A stretch of DNA of 53,791 nt from an uncultured Bacilli bacterium. Lineage in GTDB: Bacteria > Bacillota_I > Bacilli_A > RF39 > UBA660. The notes under the pieces were generated by a model. It did no database searches, was not told the origin of the DNA, and saw only the letters and a program-made list of their open reading frames with translations. Within the stretch, counting starts at the first letter, position 1, and each line of letters starts with the position of its first letter. The DNA lies in contig CALVQX010000016.1 in the NCBI GenBank assembly GCA_944358405.1, positions 1-53,791 of the forward strand, read 5' to 3'. This document shows positions 31,847 through 41,639 of this stretch, one piece after another. The translations under genes and the position numbers were made by a program.

Positions 31847-32038
31847 TTATTCTGAAACCTCAATTGCTCCCGTAGGGCAAGAATCAGCAGCATCTTTTAC
31901 AGATTGCTCTAGATCTTTTTCTACTTCTTCTTTTAGTGCAACAGATAGTCCTTCATCATTAATTTGAAATATTGCATCACAAATAGCAGCACAAGCACCG
32001 CATCCAATGCATGCATCTTGATTTACTTTTACTTTCAT
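31847..32038 (-). CDS. fer: [4Fe-4S] ferredoxin
   Basis: I choose ATG 32038 (AAGGAGA upstream), giving 63 residues. The cluster ligands are in DACIGCGACAAICDAIF (Cys-x2-Cys-x2-Cys) and the distant Cys in DSCPTGAIEV, the arrangement of a single [4Fe-4S] ferredoxin of Bacillus/Thermotoga type; one further Cys after the triplet might form a disulfide with the region of a lost second cluster. The rest is acidic (EEVEKDLEQSV), as usual for electron carriers that dock on basic partners. It carries electrons in the cytoplasm; its redox partners are not nearby. Confidence 0.9.
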   Translation of the reverse strand: MKVKVNQDACIGCGACAAICDAIFQINDEGLSVALKEEVEKDLEQSVKDAADSCPTGAIEVSE

Positions 32039-32157
32039 TGGTAGTCTCCTTTCTTCCACCTCTATTATATCGAAAAAACTTTTTGACGTAAAGAACTATT
32101 TAAAATCTTTTGTTTTTACTTATCTTATGATAGAATAAAAATAAGAAGGTGATGAGA

Positions 32158-33048
32158 GTGCCAAGTAGAATGGATCGTTATAAAGAGGAAACTCAGCAGC
32201 AACAGATAAGCCGTAGAAATAAAAACCAAGAACTATATAAAAATATTGGAAGTAATACGAGATATGCCAATTTTACTGATGTAACGAATGCCAATGCCAT
32301 TGATCTATCACAAGCATCTAAGAATTACCGAACTAGAGAAGGATATCATCAAATGAAAGAATACGAGCCTATCATGCCTACTTTAAAAGTAAAAAAAGAA
32401 TTAGATGAATTTAACTATTTATATCAAGATAGAGAAAATAGAGTATATGACATTAATAGCGTATTAGAAGAGGCAAGGAAAAATAGAGAAGAAAAAGATG
32501 ATTTAGAAGAGAAAAGAAAATTAAAAAATACTAGCTATAATATCCTAGCAAGTCTAAATCCTGAAGAATTAGAAAAATATCGTCAAGAAAAAGTAGAACG
32601 CCCAAAAGAATCAGAACTAAAAGAATTAATAGATACGATTACTTCAAAAACACTAGCTGGAGAAATTGATAAAGCAACAGGAGTTAATTTGTTGAGTGAT
32701 TTAATGGCTACCAATGTCATGGACAAGGTAGAAAAACCAGCTCCTGAAAAAGAGCCAACAAAAATGATAGAAGTAGAAGATAAATTGGCTTTATCAAAAG
32801 AAATTTTAGATAAAGAACAATTAGAAAAGATAAAACAAGTTCAAGAAGATAAAAAAGAAGAAGAACCATTATTAAAAGGAGCAGATAGTGACTTTTATAC
32901 TAGAAGTATGGATCTATCTGATAAAGATTTTGAAATGGATCAAGAATTTAAAGAGAAAAAATTACCATTACCATTGAAAATAATTTTGATTATCATAGTT
33001 TTAGCAATCATTGCAGTTTCTGCATACTTTATTTGGAAAAATATGTAA
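32158..33048 (+). CDS. Tail-anchored charged protein of unknown function
   Basis: The start may be GTG 32149, ATG 32152 or GTG 32158; spacing from AGAAGGTGAT favours 32158. The product has about 296 residues. It is highly charged and helical (DRYKEETQQQQISRRNKNQE, NREEKDDLEEKRKLKN), with SYNILASLNPEELEKYRQEK and TSKTLAGEIDKATGVNLLSD in the middle. The only hydrophobic segment is at the end (LPLKIILIIIVLAIIAVSAY), so it is anchored by its C-terminus with the bulk in the cytoplasm. Such build suits a scaffold at the membrane. It heads a three-gene run with the next two membrane or envelope genes. No family recognised. Confidence 0.6.
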   Translation: MPSRMDRYKEETQQQQISRRNKNQELYKNIGSNTRYANFTDVTNANAIDLSQASKNYRTREGYHQMKEYEPIMPTLKVKKELDEFNYLYQDRENRVYDINSVLEEARKNREEKDDLEEKRKLKNTSYNILASLNPEELEKYRQEKVERPKESELKELIDTITSKTLAGEIDKATGVNLLSDLMATNVMDKVEKPAPEKEPTKMIEVEDKLALSKEILDKEQLEKIKQVQEDKKEEEPLLKGADSDFYTRSMDLSDKDFEMDQEFKEKKLPLPLKIILIIIVLAIIAVSAYFIWKNM

Positions 33049-33075
33049 TAAAAATAGAAATAAAGAGGTGAAAAA

Positions 33076-33435
33076 ATGATTATATTAATTTATCTTCTTT
33101 GTTTCTATTTTTCCATTCCTGGACTAATAAACAAAGCTGGGTACCCTATCTGGAAAGGTATCGTTCCTTTTTATAATTTATATTTATTAGTAACCATTTT
33201 AGAAATTTCTCCTGTTGTATTAATGTTTTTAGGATTAGGTTTAATTTTTTTACCAGATCGCATGTGGGTAGCAACACTAATTGCTGTTTTTCTTCCTTTT
33301 TTAATAGCTGATGCATATGCCTATGATAAGCCAATTAAAATCGGAATATTGACGTTTCTTTGCCCCTTTATTCTATATCCGTACCTTGCTTATTCATCTA
33401 CATCTTATGGGTACAGTTTATGGGAGGAACAGTAA
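33076..33435 (+). CDS. Small integral membrane protein (DUF5684-like)
   Basis: A 119-residue protein with three to four membrane helices. The pattern INKAGYPIWKGIVPFYNLYL, with Gly-x-x-x-Trp-x-x-x-ValPro-x-TyrAsn, matches the DUF5684 family of small membrane proteins often found next to signal peptidase or envelope genes. It sits between the tail-anchored protein and the transglutaminase-like gene, whose ATG follows its stop directly, so these genes are probably translated together. Function is unknown. Confidence 0.65.
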   Translation: MIILIYLLCFYFSIPGLINKAGYPIWKGIVPFYNLYLLVTILEISPVVLMFLGLGLIFLPDRMWVATLIAVFLPFLIADAYAYDKPIKIGILTFLCPFILYPYLAYSSTSYGYSLWEEQ

Positions 33436-34326
33436 ATGAGATTCTTTAGAAGGCATAAGATAGTAACCTTAATATTATTGATGGTATCATTTATTATATA
33501 TCAAAACTATACAATAATTATTGAAGAAAACCCAAAGGTAGATAAAACTGACAGTCAGTATGTAAATAATTTATACATGTCTGATGGTCGAATTTATAAT
33601 AATTATTTAAATAAGCAAGAAAAGAAACTATACCGTTTGATGTTAGAAAAAGCCAAAAATTATCAAAGCAAAATAAATATGAACTTAACAGATTTTGGAT
33701 GTACTGATTATAATGAATGTTTTTCTTTGATAAATAAAGTTCATGACGCAATTATAGCAGATCATCCAGAACTTCTAAATTATGCAACTTACGTAGGGAT
33801 TTATGAAAATGATCAAATTACTTTGAATTTGAAATTCGCCTTTAATTTGAAACTACAAGAAACCATCAGTATTTTAAGAATTGAAAGATTAATTTCCCAA
33901 ATAAAATATCGTACGAAAGATATGACAGATCTGGAAAAAATAAAATATGTTTATGATTGGATGGGCCAAAATAATACCTATGATTCTCTATTTACTTATG
34001 CTTCTAAAAATCAATCTATTTATAATGTGTTTATGCGAAAAAATGCAGTATGTGCTGGTTTTGCCAAAGCGAGTCAAGTAATTTTTCAAAATATAGGAAT
34101 TACCTCCTATGGAGTGACAGGCGTATCTACAGATAATCATATGTGGAACATTATTAAATATAAGGATAAGTATTATTATTATGATTCTACCGTCGCAGTC
34201 AGTATTAAAGATAAAAATGATCCTCATTATTATGATGGCCTAAAACAGACAGAGATTAGCTATTATACCATGGATTATCCAGAATGGTATCCAAAAATTA
34301 CTCAGGAAAATGTCTTTATGAAATAA
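33436..34326 (+). CDS. Membrane-anchored transglutaminase-like protein
   Basis: A 296-residue protein. Residues 8 to 28 form an N-terminal signal anchor (IVTLILLMVSFIIYQNYTII), so the rest is outside. The C-terminal domain has the Cys-His-Asp triad of the transglutaminase/protease-like fold: KNAVCAGFAKASQVIFQNIG, DNHMWNIIKYKDK and YYYYDSTVAV. The upstream part (YRTKDMTDLEKIKYVYDWMG) is the usual lead-in of this domain. It may cross-link or cleave envelope or spore proteins. The start codon follows the previous stop with no gap. Confidence 0.8.
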   Translation: MRFFRRHKIVTLILLMVSFIIYQNYTIIIEENPKVDKTDSQYVNNLYMSDGRIYNNYLNKQEKKLYRLMLEKAKNYQSKINMNLTDFGCTDYNECFSLINKVHDAIIADHPELLNYATYVGIYENDQITLNLKFAFNLKLQETISILRIERLISQIKYRTKDMTDLEKIKYVYDWMGQNNTYDSLFTYASKNQSIYNVFMRKNAVCAGFAKASQVIFQNIGITSYGVTGVSTDNHMWNIIKYKDKYYYYDSTVAVSIKDKNDPHYYDGLKQTEISYYTMDYPEWYPKITQENVFMK

Positions 34327-34337
34327 GACATTTTTTA
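34307..34337 (+). terminator. Terminator overlapping the end of the transglutaminase-like gene
   Basis: AAAATGTCTT at 34307 pairs with AAGACATTTT at 34325, followed by T residues. The stem begins inside the last codons. Confidence 0.65.
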
Positions 34338-34425
34338 ACTTTAAACCTAGGTTTAGTCTTGGATACCAGAATAAAAAAGTGTATAATATAAAAGAAAGCA
34401 ATAAATGTAGTAGGATGTGTATAAA

Positions 34426-35265
34426 ATGAATATAAAATTTATGGTAAATGACGATATGTTAATTTGGACTTTGTTATTTCAAGCATCGATTTCAGAATCT
34501 GTCCATAAATTAAAACAGAAATTATGGTTTAATTATAAAGAGCAATATAACAATGCTTATCGTGATAAAGAATTAATTATGAAGGATGTTAAAAATTTTA
34601 TTCCAAACGATGATACAATCTATAATATTATGCTAGAAAATAAAGAGTATGAACGAATTAAAAAAAGAGTGGAAAAATATCGTATAGAAGTTTTAGCTTT
34701 ATGGGATAAACAACAAAAGCTAATTCGCAAAAGTCTAGAAGAAATTTTAAAAAAAACCTTAAACGATTATACCGTATTAGTGGTAGATGAACAATTAGAA
34801 ATTTTAGAGCTTAGTCAAAAAAAACAATCTTCAAATAAAACAGCAATCTTAGGAAGAATGATTGATAAAAAAGATCCAAATAAAATTTTGATTGATCTAC
34901 TTTATGAGATAGTGAAAAAAGAGATCAAAGAATATCCTAAGATAAACCAATTAATTGCTATCTCTATCGTTAGTTTAGCAATACATAATGAATTAGCAAC
35001 TAGATTAAATAATAAGAGTTATTACTTTATGGGAGAAGCACAAAGTACTTATGTAAAAAGGCAGATTTATCCTTATTGGTTAATGTATTTAGGTGTCCTA
35101 GAAGAAGATATGTCAAGTTATATGTTAAGAGATAAAATTGCTTTTGATTTAAAAAAATATCCTTATAATCCAAAGCTAAAAGATATGAATATAGAAGAAT
35201 TTATTGATTTTTGTATTCAAAATAAAAGGAATATGATTCATGAAGAACAATTGGAACTAATATAA
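34426..35265 (+). CDS. Hypothetical helical protein upstream of polC
   Basis: I choose ATG 34426, ten bases after AGGA; the GTG at 34417 is too close. The 279-residue product is mostly helical and basic, with KRVEKYRIEVLALWDKQQKL and a cysteine-poor middle (VVDEQLEILELSQKK). No membrane helix. The end (IEEFIDFCIQNKRNMIHEEQ) lies 15 bases before polC, after AAGGAGGAAT of that gene, so the two genes are probably cotranscribed. I do not recognise a family. It may be a conserved but uncharacterised protein of this lineage. Confidence 0.6.
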   Translation: MNIKFMVNDDMLIWTLLFQASISESVHKLKQKLWFNYKEQYNNAYRDKELIMKDVKNFIPNDDTIYNIMLENKEYERIKKRVEKYRIEVLALWDKQQKLIRKSLEEILKKTLNDYTVLVVDEQLEILELSQKKQSSNKTAILGRMIDKKDPNKILIDLLYEIVKKEIKEYPKINQLIAISIVSLAIHNELATRLNNKSYYFMGEAQSTYVKRQIYPYWLMYLGVLEEDMSSYMLRDKIAFDLKKYPYNPKLKDMNIEEFIDFCIQNKRNMIHEEQLELI

Positions 35266-35280
35266 AAAGGAGGAATTCTT

Positions 35281-38200
35281 ATGGAAGAAAAAATAAAAAT
35301 ATTACTAGATAAGATTCAGGTAAAAGAAGAATATACTCCTTACTTTTCTGATGCTAAGCTTTCAAAAATTAAAATTAATTCCCGTGACAAAGCATGGCAG
35401 GTTTTTATAGAAAAGGAAAAACTATTACCTGTAGAAGTTTTTCAAGATTTAGAAGAAAAAAAACATTTGTTAGATCCAACAGCTACAGAAATTACTTTTC
35501 ATTTTTCTACAAAAGAAGGAGGATTAGAAGAATATCAAAATTATTATCCTTATTTATTATCTACCTTAAAAGAACAATTAAAAGTATTAGAAATATATGA
35601 AGATTGTTTAAAAGTAGAAGATGGTTTTTTAGTATTAGTAGTATCTAATACTACAGAAGAAGAAAGATTACATACTTGTTTAGATAAAATAAATGAGTTT
35701 TATAAACGGTTAGGATACCAATTTAATATTGATATTGAAATTCATCATGAAGAAAACATCTTAGAAGAAATTAAACAAGACTTGATTTCTGTTCCTATTC
35801 CAAAGATGATAGAAAAGGAAGAACCCAAAGAAAAAAGCTATCATAGAGAACCAAAAGATCCAAATAGTATTCTTGGCAGAGGGATTAAAGAATCTCCTAT
35901 AAAAATTAAAACGCTTATTGGAGAAGATAATAATGTTGTCGTAGAAGGGCAAGTCTTTGGAACAGATTATTTTGAATCATCCAAGACAGATTTTAAAATT
36001 ATTACTTTGAAAATTACAGATTTTTCCGATAGTATCTATTGTAAGGTGTTTGTTCGTGATAATGAAGAATACACAAGACTATGTAAAGAATTAAAGACAG
36101 GAAATTGGTATAAAATTAGAGGGTATACTAAAAATGATCAATTTTCGAAAGAATTAGTACTGAATGCCAGAGATATTATCAAGATAGAAAAACAAGAAGA
36201 AAGTATCAAAGATGAAGCAGAAGAAAAGAGGGTAGAGCTTCACTGTCATACTAAGATGAGTCAAATGGATGGACTAGCAGATGAGGAAGCTTTATTAAAA
36301 CAGGCAATCAAATGGGGGCATAAAGCGATTGCTATTACAGACCATAATGGTGTACAAGCATTTCCCCATGTATTTAATTTTGTAACTAGTTACAACAAAA
36401 GTTTAAAAGAAGGAGAGACTCCTTTTAAAGCAATTTATGGTACAGAATTAACTATGATCGATGATAGCGTCAATATTGTTCTTCGACCAAATAAAGAGGT
36501 TATGTTGGATCAGACTTTTGTTGTTTTTGATTTTGAAACAACAGGATTTAATGCTGGTGGAGCAGATTCCATTATTGAAATTGGTGCAGTTAAAATTCAT
36601 AATGGAGAAATTATTGATAAATATGACGAATTAATCAATCCAAATCGCCCACTTCCTCAAAAAATTATAGAAGTAACCAATATTACGGATGAAATGTTAA
36701 AAGATAAAGATAATGAAGAAAATGCTGTCCGAAGATTTATAGAATGGTTTGGAGATTGTCCAATGGTAGCACACAATGCCAAATTTGATGTGTCTTTCTT
36801 AGAGATGGCTTATAAGAAATACAATTTAGGTACGTTTACCAATCCAGTCATTGATACTTTAGAATTATCCAGAACAATGGATAATACTTATGCTAGACAT
36901 TCATTATCTGCTTTAGTAAAAAGATATGAAGTTCCATGGGATGAATCAGCCCATCATAGAGGAGATTATGATGCTGAAGGAACTGCTTTAGTGTTTCATA
37001 AAATGTTAAAAAAATTGTTTAGTAGAAATATAGAAACGATGGATCAACTAGACAATTTAGTTAGTAAAGATGAAATGTATAAATATGGACGTGCTCATCA
37101 CGTGAATATTTTAGTAAAAAATAAAAAAGGATTAAAAAATCTATTTCAATTAATTTCTCTTGCTAATACAACGTACTTATATAAAACACCAAGAATTCCT
37201 AGAAGTGAAATTGAAAAGCATCGAGAAGGATTATTAATTGGAAGTGGATGTTATGAAAGTGAAGTTTTTACAGAAGGAAAAAGTAAAAGTGAAGATGAAC
37301 TTTCTAATGTCATTCGTTTCTATGATTATGTAGAGGTTCAACCCTTAGAATGTTACAACCATTTAATTCAAACTGGGGATTTTTCAACAGAAGTAGAATT
37401 AGCAGCACATATTGAAAAGATAGTCAGAGTAACTGAAGAAGCAGGAAAATTAATTGTAGCAACAGGGGATGTTCATCATATTAAAAGAGATGATAAAATC
37501 TATCGTGAAATTATCGTGAATCAAAAAGTGCCTGGAGGTGGAAGACATCCATTAGCCAAAAGTAACATCAAGGAAATTCCATCCAATCATTTCCGAACCA
37601 CCAATGAAATGCTAGAAAACTTCAAATTTCTGCCAGAAGAAGTTGCCCATAAAATTGTCATTGAAAATCCAAATAAAATAACTGATATGGTAGATATTGT
37701 TGAAGTAATTATCGATACAGGTGGAATTCCTTTTTCCCCAAGAGTAAAAAGTGATGATGGGAAAAGTTACTTAGATTGTCCAAGAGTGGTAACAGACTTA
37801 GTTTATGATAAAGCGAAAGAATGGTATGGAGAACCTCTTCCTTATTCAATAGAAGAACGAATTGCCACCGAATTATATGGGGATGTTGTCTTGAAGACAA
37901 TTAAAGAGCAACTGGAAAAAGAGAAGCTAGATACTCTTTCCTTTGAAAAAGAAGCATTTAAAAGGCTACATGAGGTAATTGTTCAAGGATTTGATCAAGT
38001 AAAAGAGTTGATTCGAACTCATATCAAGGAAAGTGAGAACGAAGAATTAAGTAAAGAGGACTTGGAAAAAGCTGTAAAGAAGTCTCTCGGTGGAATTATT
38101 GGTGGAGGATTTGACCCAATTTATTTGATTGCTCAAAGACTAGTAAAACATTCCAATGATGAAGGATATCTTGTAGGATCTCGTGGATCAGTTGGTTCTA

Positions 38201-39879
38201 GCTTTGTTGCTACTTTAATGGGAATTACAGAAGTAAATCCATTGGCAGCTCATTATCGTTGTAGTAAATGTAAATTAAGCATTTTTGAAGACGAGGAGGG
38301 AAATGCTTTAGGAGCAACTTATTCCTCAGGATTTGATTTGCCAGATAAAGAATGTCCCAACTGTCATATTCCAATGATCAAAGATGGACAAGATATGCCG
38401 TTTGCTACTTTCCTAGGATTTAATGCTGATAAGGTTCCTGATATTGATTTAAACTTCTCTGATTTGAATCAAGCTAGTGCTCATGCGTATACTAAAGTTT
38501 TGTTTGGAGAGGATAACGTTTATCGAGCAGGTACGATTGGTACTGTAGCGGAAAAAACTGCCTTTGGGTTTGTAAAAGGGTATTGTGAAGAAAAAGGAAT
38601 TGAAGATATGCGTACTGCTGAAATAGAACGACTTGCCATGGGATGTACTGGAGTAAAAAGAACAACGGGGCAACATCCAGGAGGAATTGTCGTTATCCCA
38701 GATTACATGGATGTATACGATTTTACACCATTTCAATATCCTGCGGAAGATGCAACTGCAGAATGGAGAACGACTCACTTTGATTATCATGCAATTGATC
38801 AAGACGTCCTAAAACTAGATATCCTAGGACATTCTGATCCAACACAATTACGTTTAATTCAAATGCAATCGAAAACAGATATTATGAAAGTACCACTAGA
38901 TGATAAAGAAACAATGAGCATTTTTACCTCAACTAAAGCTCTGGGAGTAACAAAGGAACAAATTATGTGTAATACTGGAACCTTAGGGATCCCAGAATTT
39001 GGTACACCTTTTACGATTAAGCTAGTAGAAGATACGAAACCAACCACTTTTGCCGAACTAATTAAAATTTCAGGATTATCTCACGGAACAGATGTATGGT
39101 TAGGAAATGCCCAAGAATTAATTCAAAACAATATTGTTCCATTTAAAGAAGTCATTGGCTGCCGTGATGATATCATGGTTTATTTGATGTATCAAGGACT
39201 AGAGCCAATCAAATCATTTAAAATTATGGAGTTTGTCCGTAAAGGAAAAGCTTCAAAAGATCCAGAAACCTGGCAAAAGCATGTGGAGACCATGCAAAAA
39301 GCAAATATACCAGAATGGTTTATCAATTCTTGTGCTAAAATCAAATACATGTTCCCTAAAGCTCATGCTGCTGCGTATGTCATTAGTGCCTTTCGTATTG
39401 CCTGGTATAAAGTTCATATGCCCGTTTATTTCTATGCATCATGGTACTCAACAAAAGCAACCGATGTAGACATAGAGGTGATGATTCAAGGATACGATAA
39501 AATCAAGAGTCGTTTAGAAGATATCCAAGTAAAAGGGTATGAAGCTACTAACAAAGAAAATGGACAAGCTGAAAGTTTAAAAGTCGCTCTAGAAGCAACG
39601 GCACGAGGAATTAAATTTTTAAATATTGATTTATATAAAAGCGATGCCGTAGTGTGGGTAGCAAAAAATGAAACAGAAATTTATCCGCCATTTAATGCAA
39701 TCGATGGTCTTGGAGAAAACGTTGCCAAAGCGATTGTAAAAGAAAGAGAACAATCTCCATTTTTAAGTATTGAAGATGTTCAAAAAAGAGGAAAAGTGTC
39801 TAAGACTTTAATTGACAAAATGATAGAAATGGGAATTTTAGAAGGATTACCTGAATCAAATCAACTATCCCTTTTCTGA
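35281..39879 (+). CDS. polC: DNA polymerase III alpha subunit, PolC type
   Basis: A 1532-residue replicative polymerase, about 90 residues longer than that of Bacillus subtilis. Order of domains: an N-terminal helical domain, an OB fold near 220-300 (VVVEGQVFGTDYF), a PHP domain from about 318 (ELHCHTKMSQMDG), the 3'-5' exonuclease at about 412 (VVFDFETTGFN, VAHNAKFDVSF, HRGDYDAEGTA), PHP continuation, a zinc motif (CSKCKLS...CPNCH) near 995, the polymerase site PDIDLNFSD near 1053, GQHPGGIVVIP and helix-hairpin-helix at the end. It performs chromosomal DNA synthesis with proofreading. PolC is restricted to low-GC Gram-positive bacteria and relatives. Confidence 0.97.
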   Translation: MEEKIKILLDKIQVKEEYTPYFSDAKLSKIKINSRDKAWQVFIEKEKLLPVEVFQDLEEKKHLLDPTATEITFHFSTKEGGLEEYQNYYPYLLSTLKEQLKVLEIYEDCLKVEDGFLVLVVSNTTEEERLHTCLDKINEFYKRLGYQFNIDIEIHHEENILEEIKQDLISVPIPKMIEKEEPKEKSYHREPKDPNSILGRGIKESPIKIKTLIGEDNNVVVEGQVFGTDYFESSKTDFKIITLKITDFSDSIYCKVFVRDNEEYTRLCKELKTGNWYKIRGYTKNDQFSKELVLNARDIIKIEKQEESIKDEAEEKRVELHCHTKMSQMDGLADEEALLKQAIKWGHKAIAITDHNGVQAFPHVFNFVTSYNKSLKEGETPFKAIYGTELTMIDDSVNIVLRPNKEVMLDQTFVVFDFETTGFNAGGADSIIEIGAVKIHNGEIIDKYDELINPNRPLPQKIIEVTNITDEMLKDKDNEENAVRRFIEWFGDCPMVAHNAKFDVSFLEMAYKKYNLGTFTNPVIDTLELSRTMDNTYARHSLSALVKRYEVPWDESAHHRGDYDAEGTALVFHKMLKKLFSRNIETMDQLDNLVSKDEMYKYGRAHHVNILVKNKKGLKNLFQLISLANTTYLYKTPRIPRSEIEKHREGLLIGSGCYESEVFTEGKSKSEDELSNVIRFYDYVEVQPLECYNHLIQTGDFSTEVELAAHIEKIVRVTEEAGKLIVATGDVHHIKRDDKIYREIIVNQKVPGGGRHPLAKSNIKEIPSNHFRTTNEMLENFKFLPEEVAHKIVIENPNKITDMVDIVEVIIDTGGIPFSPRVKSDDGKSYLDCPRVVTDLVYDKAKEWYGEPLPYSIEERIATELYGDVVLKTIKEQLEKEKLDTLSFEKEAFKRLHEVIVQGFDQVKELIRTHIKESENEELSKEDLEKAVKKSLGGIIGGGFDPIYLIAQRLVKHSNDEGYLVGSRGSVGSSFVATLMGITEVNPLAAHYRCSKCKLSIFEDEEGNALGATYSSGFDLPDKECPNCHIPMIKDGQDMPFATFLGFNADKVPDIDLNFSDLNQASAHAYTKVLFGEDNVYRAGTIGTVAEKTAFGFVKGYCEEKGIEDMRTAEIERLAMGCTGVKRTTGQHPGGIVVIPDYMDVYDFTPFQYPAEDATAEWRTTHFDYHAIDQDVLKLDILGHSDPTQLRLIQMQSKTDIMKVPLDDKETMSIFTSTKALGVTKEQIMCNTGTLGIPEFGTPFTIKLVEDTKPTTFAELIKISGLSHGTDVWLGNAQELIQNNIVPFKEVIGCRDDIMVYLMYQGLEPIKSFKIMEFVRKGKASKDPETWQKHVETMQKANIPEWFINSCAKIKYMFPKAHAAAYVISAFRIAWYKVHMPVYFYASWYSTKATDVDIEVMIQGYDKIKSRLEDIQVKGYEATNKENGQAESLKVALEATARGIKFLNIDLYKSDAVVWVAKNETEIYPPFNAIDGLGENVAKAIVKEREQSPFLSIEDVQKRGKVSKTLIDKMIEMGILEGLPESNQLSLF

Positions 39880-39926
39880 AAATAATACCTGACCTAACAA
39901 AAATATAAGCAAAAGAAGGTGAAAAA

Positions 39927-40193
39927 ATGATATATCATAAAAAAGATGGAAGCACAGTACAATTTACAACTATCATGGAAGATGAGAAAAATGCCAGTAT
40001 ATTTCGACATTTTAAAGGAAGCATGCATCAAATTGTTACAATTGCCAAACATTCTGAAACGTTAGAAGATCTAGTTATTTATACACATGATAATACAATA
40101 TGGGCAAGACCCATCGAGATGTTTTTTGCACCTGTAGATAAGAAAAAATATCCAAATGTAAAGCAAGAAATGCGTTTTGAAAAAATAAGCTAG
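39927..40193 (+). CDS. DUF1653 protein
   Basis: An 88-residue protein after GAAGGTG. It contains IFRHFKGSMHQIVTIAKHSE, LEDLVIYTHDNTIWARPIEM and a C-terminal QEMRFEKI, the DUF1653 signature. The family is widespread, small and beta-rich, and has no proven function. It is separated from polC by 47 bases with no terminator and precedes the D,D-peptidase-TruB fusion gene by 19 bases, so it is probably part of the polC operon. Confidence 0.85.
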   Translation: MIYHKKDGSTVQFTTIMEDEKNASIFRHFKGSMHQIVTIAKHSETLEDLVIYTHDNTIWARPIEMFFAPVDKKKYPNVKQEMRFEKIS

Positions 40194-40212
40194 AAAAGAG
40201 GGGATGATCTAA

Positions 40213-41607
40213 ATGAATATGGCCATTTTAATTAATAAAGATCATAAAATAAAATCATCCAATAGGAATCAAGTACATTTAGTACAAACAGAAGATATAG
40301 ATCAACAACCTCTCCTTGTAGAAGAACAAACATATCAAGCATATAAAAAATTACAAGGATTTTTAAAAAAACAAGGAATAGAAATTGGAATTTCTTCTGC
40401 ATATCGTACTTTAGAAAAGCAACAAGAAATCTATGAAGAATTTATCGTTCAATATGGAATCGAAACAGCAAATAAATTAGTAGCACCAGTAGGAACAAGT
40501 GAACATCATAGTGGCTTAGCTATCGATTTAAATGTAAAGATAGATGGTCATTTTCTAGAAACAAATGATGAATTATATCAAGCTGAAGAAATATGGAAAA
40601 AAATTCATCCAGTGCTTGCTTCCTATGGTTTTATCTTGCGGTATCCAAAGGAGAAAGAAGATATTACCGGTTACCCATATGAACCATGGCACATTCGTTA
40701 TGTCGGAAAATTCATCGCTTCTATAATAGAAAAAAATAAATATACTCTGGAAGAGTATCATCAACAATTTAGTGGAATTTTAGTGGTTAATAAAAAAAGT
40801 GGCATGACTTCTTTTGACGTAGTAAAAAAAATAAGTCAGTTGTTTGGTATAAAAAAAATAGGACATACAGGAACACTGGATCCATTAGCAGAAGGTGTTT
40901 TAGTAATTACAATAGGAAAGGCTAGTAAAATTGCTGAATTACTAACTGCGGAAGAAAAAGAATATCAAGCAGGAGCACTTTTAGGAGTGCGTACAGATAC
41001 GCTAGATATTACGGGAAAAGTAGTAGCAAGCCAACCCGTTTTTGATAATGCAAATATTGAAGAAACACTAAAAACTTTTAATAAAACTTATAAACAAAAG
41101 GTTCCAATTTATTCAGCAGTAAAAATAAAAGGAAAAAAACTTTACGAATATGCTAGAAAAAATGAAGAAATCAAATTACCAGAAAGAGAAGTCACAATTA
41201 AAGATATGAAATTATTAGAAACAGATAGAGATACTTTTATGTTTCAGTGTAGAGTATCTAAAGGCTGTTATATTAGGAGTTTAATTGATGATATTGGAAA
41301 ATCATTAAACACTTATGCCACTATGACCAAACTAGTACGAATCAAACAAGGAAAATTTAGTATAGAAAATGCTTCTACTTTAGAAGAAATAGACCAAGGA
41401 AAATTTCATCTTTATCAAATAGAAGAAGCACTAGAGTATCCAATCATAGAAGTAAATTACGACTTAGAGAAAAAAATTATTCATGGTCAAAAGGTTCCTA
41501 ATTTATGGCAAATTAAAGAAAAGGTAGTTTTCAAAAACAAAACGAAAATCTTAGGAATTTATGAAGTAGAAGATAAACATCTAAAAACATGGAAAAATTT
41601 TAGTTAG
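40213..41607 (+). CDS. truB: Fusion of a VanY-type D,D-peptidase and tRNA pseudouridine synthase TruB
   Basis: A single 464-residue frame. Residues 1-185 are a VanY/DdcY-like zinc peptidase: EIGISSAYRTLEKQQEIYEE, then SEHHSGLAIDL and EPWHIRYVG with the zinc His, Asp and catalytic Glu. There is no signal peptide. Residues 190-464 are a complete TruB: GILVVNKKSGMTSFDVVKK, HTGTLDPLAEGVLVI with the catalytic Asp, VPIYSAVKIKGKKLYEYAR, and a PUA-like end. TruB makes pseudouridine 55 in the tRNA T-loop. The usual TruB start Met-x-Gly-Ile is replaced by Phe-Ser-Gly-Ile, and no start codon lies at the join, so the two are made as one protein unless processed. Confidence 0.88.
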   Translation: MNMAILINKDHKIKSSNRNQVHLVQTEDIDQQPLLVEEQTYQAYKKLQGFLKKQGIEIGISSAYRTLEKQQEIYEEFIVQYGIETANKLVAPVGTSEHHSGLAIDLNVKIDGHFLETNDELYQAEEIWKKIHPVLASYGFILRYPKEKEDITGYPYEPWHIRYVGKFIASIIEKNKYTLEEYHQQFSGILVVNKKSGMTSFDVVKKISQLFGIKKIGHTGTLDPLAEGVLVITIGKASKIAELLTAEEKEYQAGALLGVRTDTLDITGKVVASQPVFDNANIEETLKTFNKTYKQKVPIYSAVKIKGKKLYEYARKNEEIKLPEREVTIKDMKLLETDRDTFMFQCRVSKGCYIRSLIDDIGKSLNTYATMTKLVRIKQGKFSIENASTLEEIDQGKFHLYQIEEALEYPIIEVNYDLEKKIIHGQKVPNLWQIKEKVVFKNKTKILGIYEVEDKHLKTWKNFS

Positions 41608-41633
41608 AAAAGAGATTTCATATTCTCTTTTTT
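41608..41633 (+). terminator. Terminator after the truB fusion gene
   Basis: AAAAGAGA at 41608 pairs with TCTCTTTT at 41624, followed by TT. It ends the polC operon. Confidence 0.75.
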
Positions 41634-41639
41634 GTTCAT

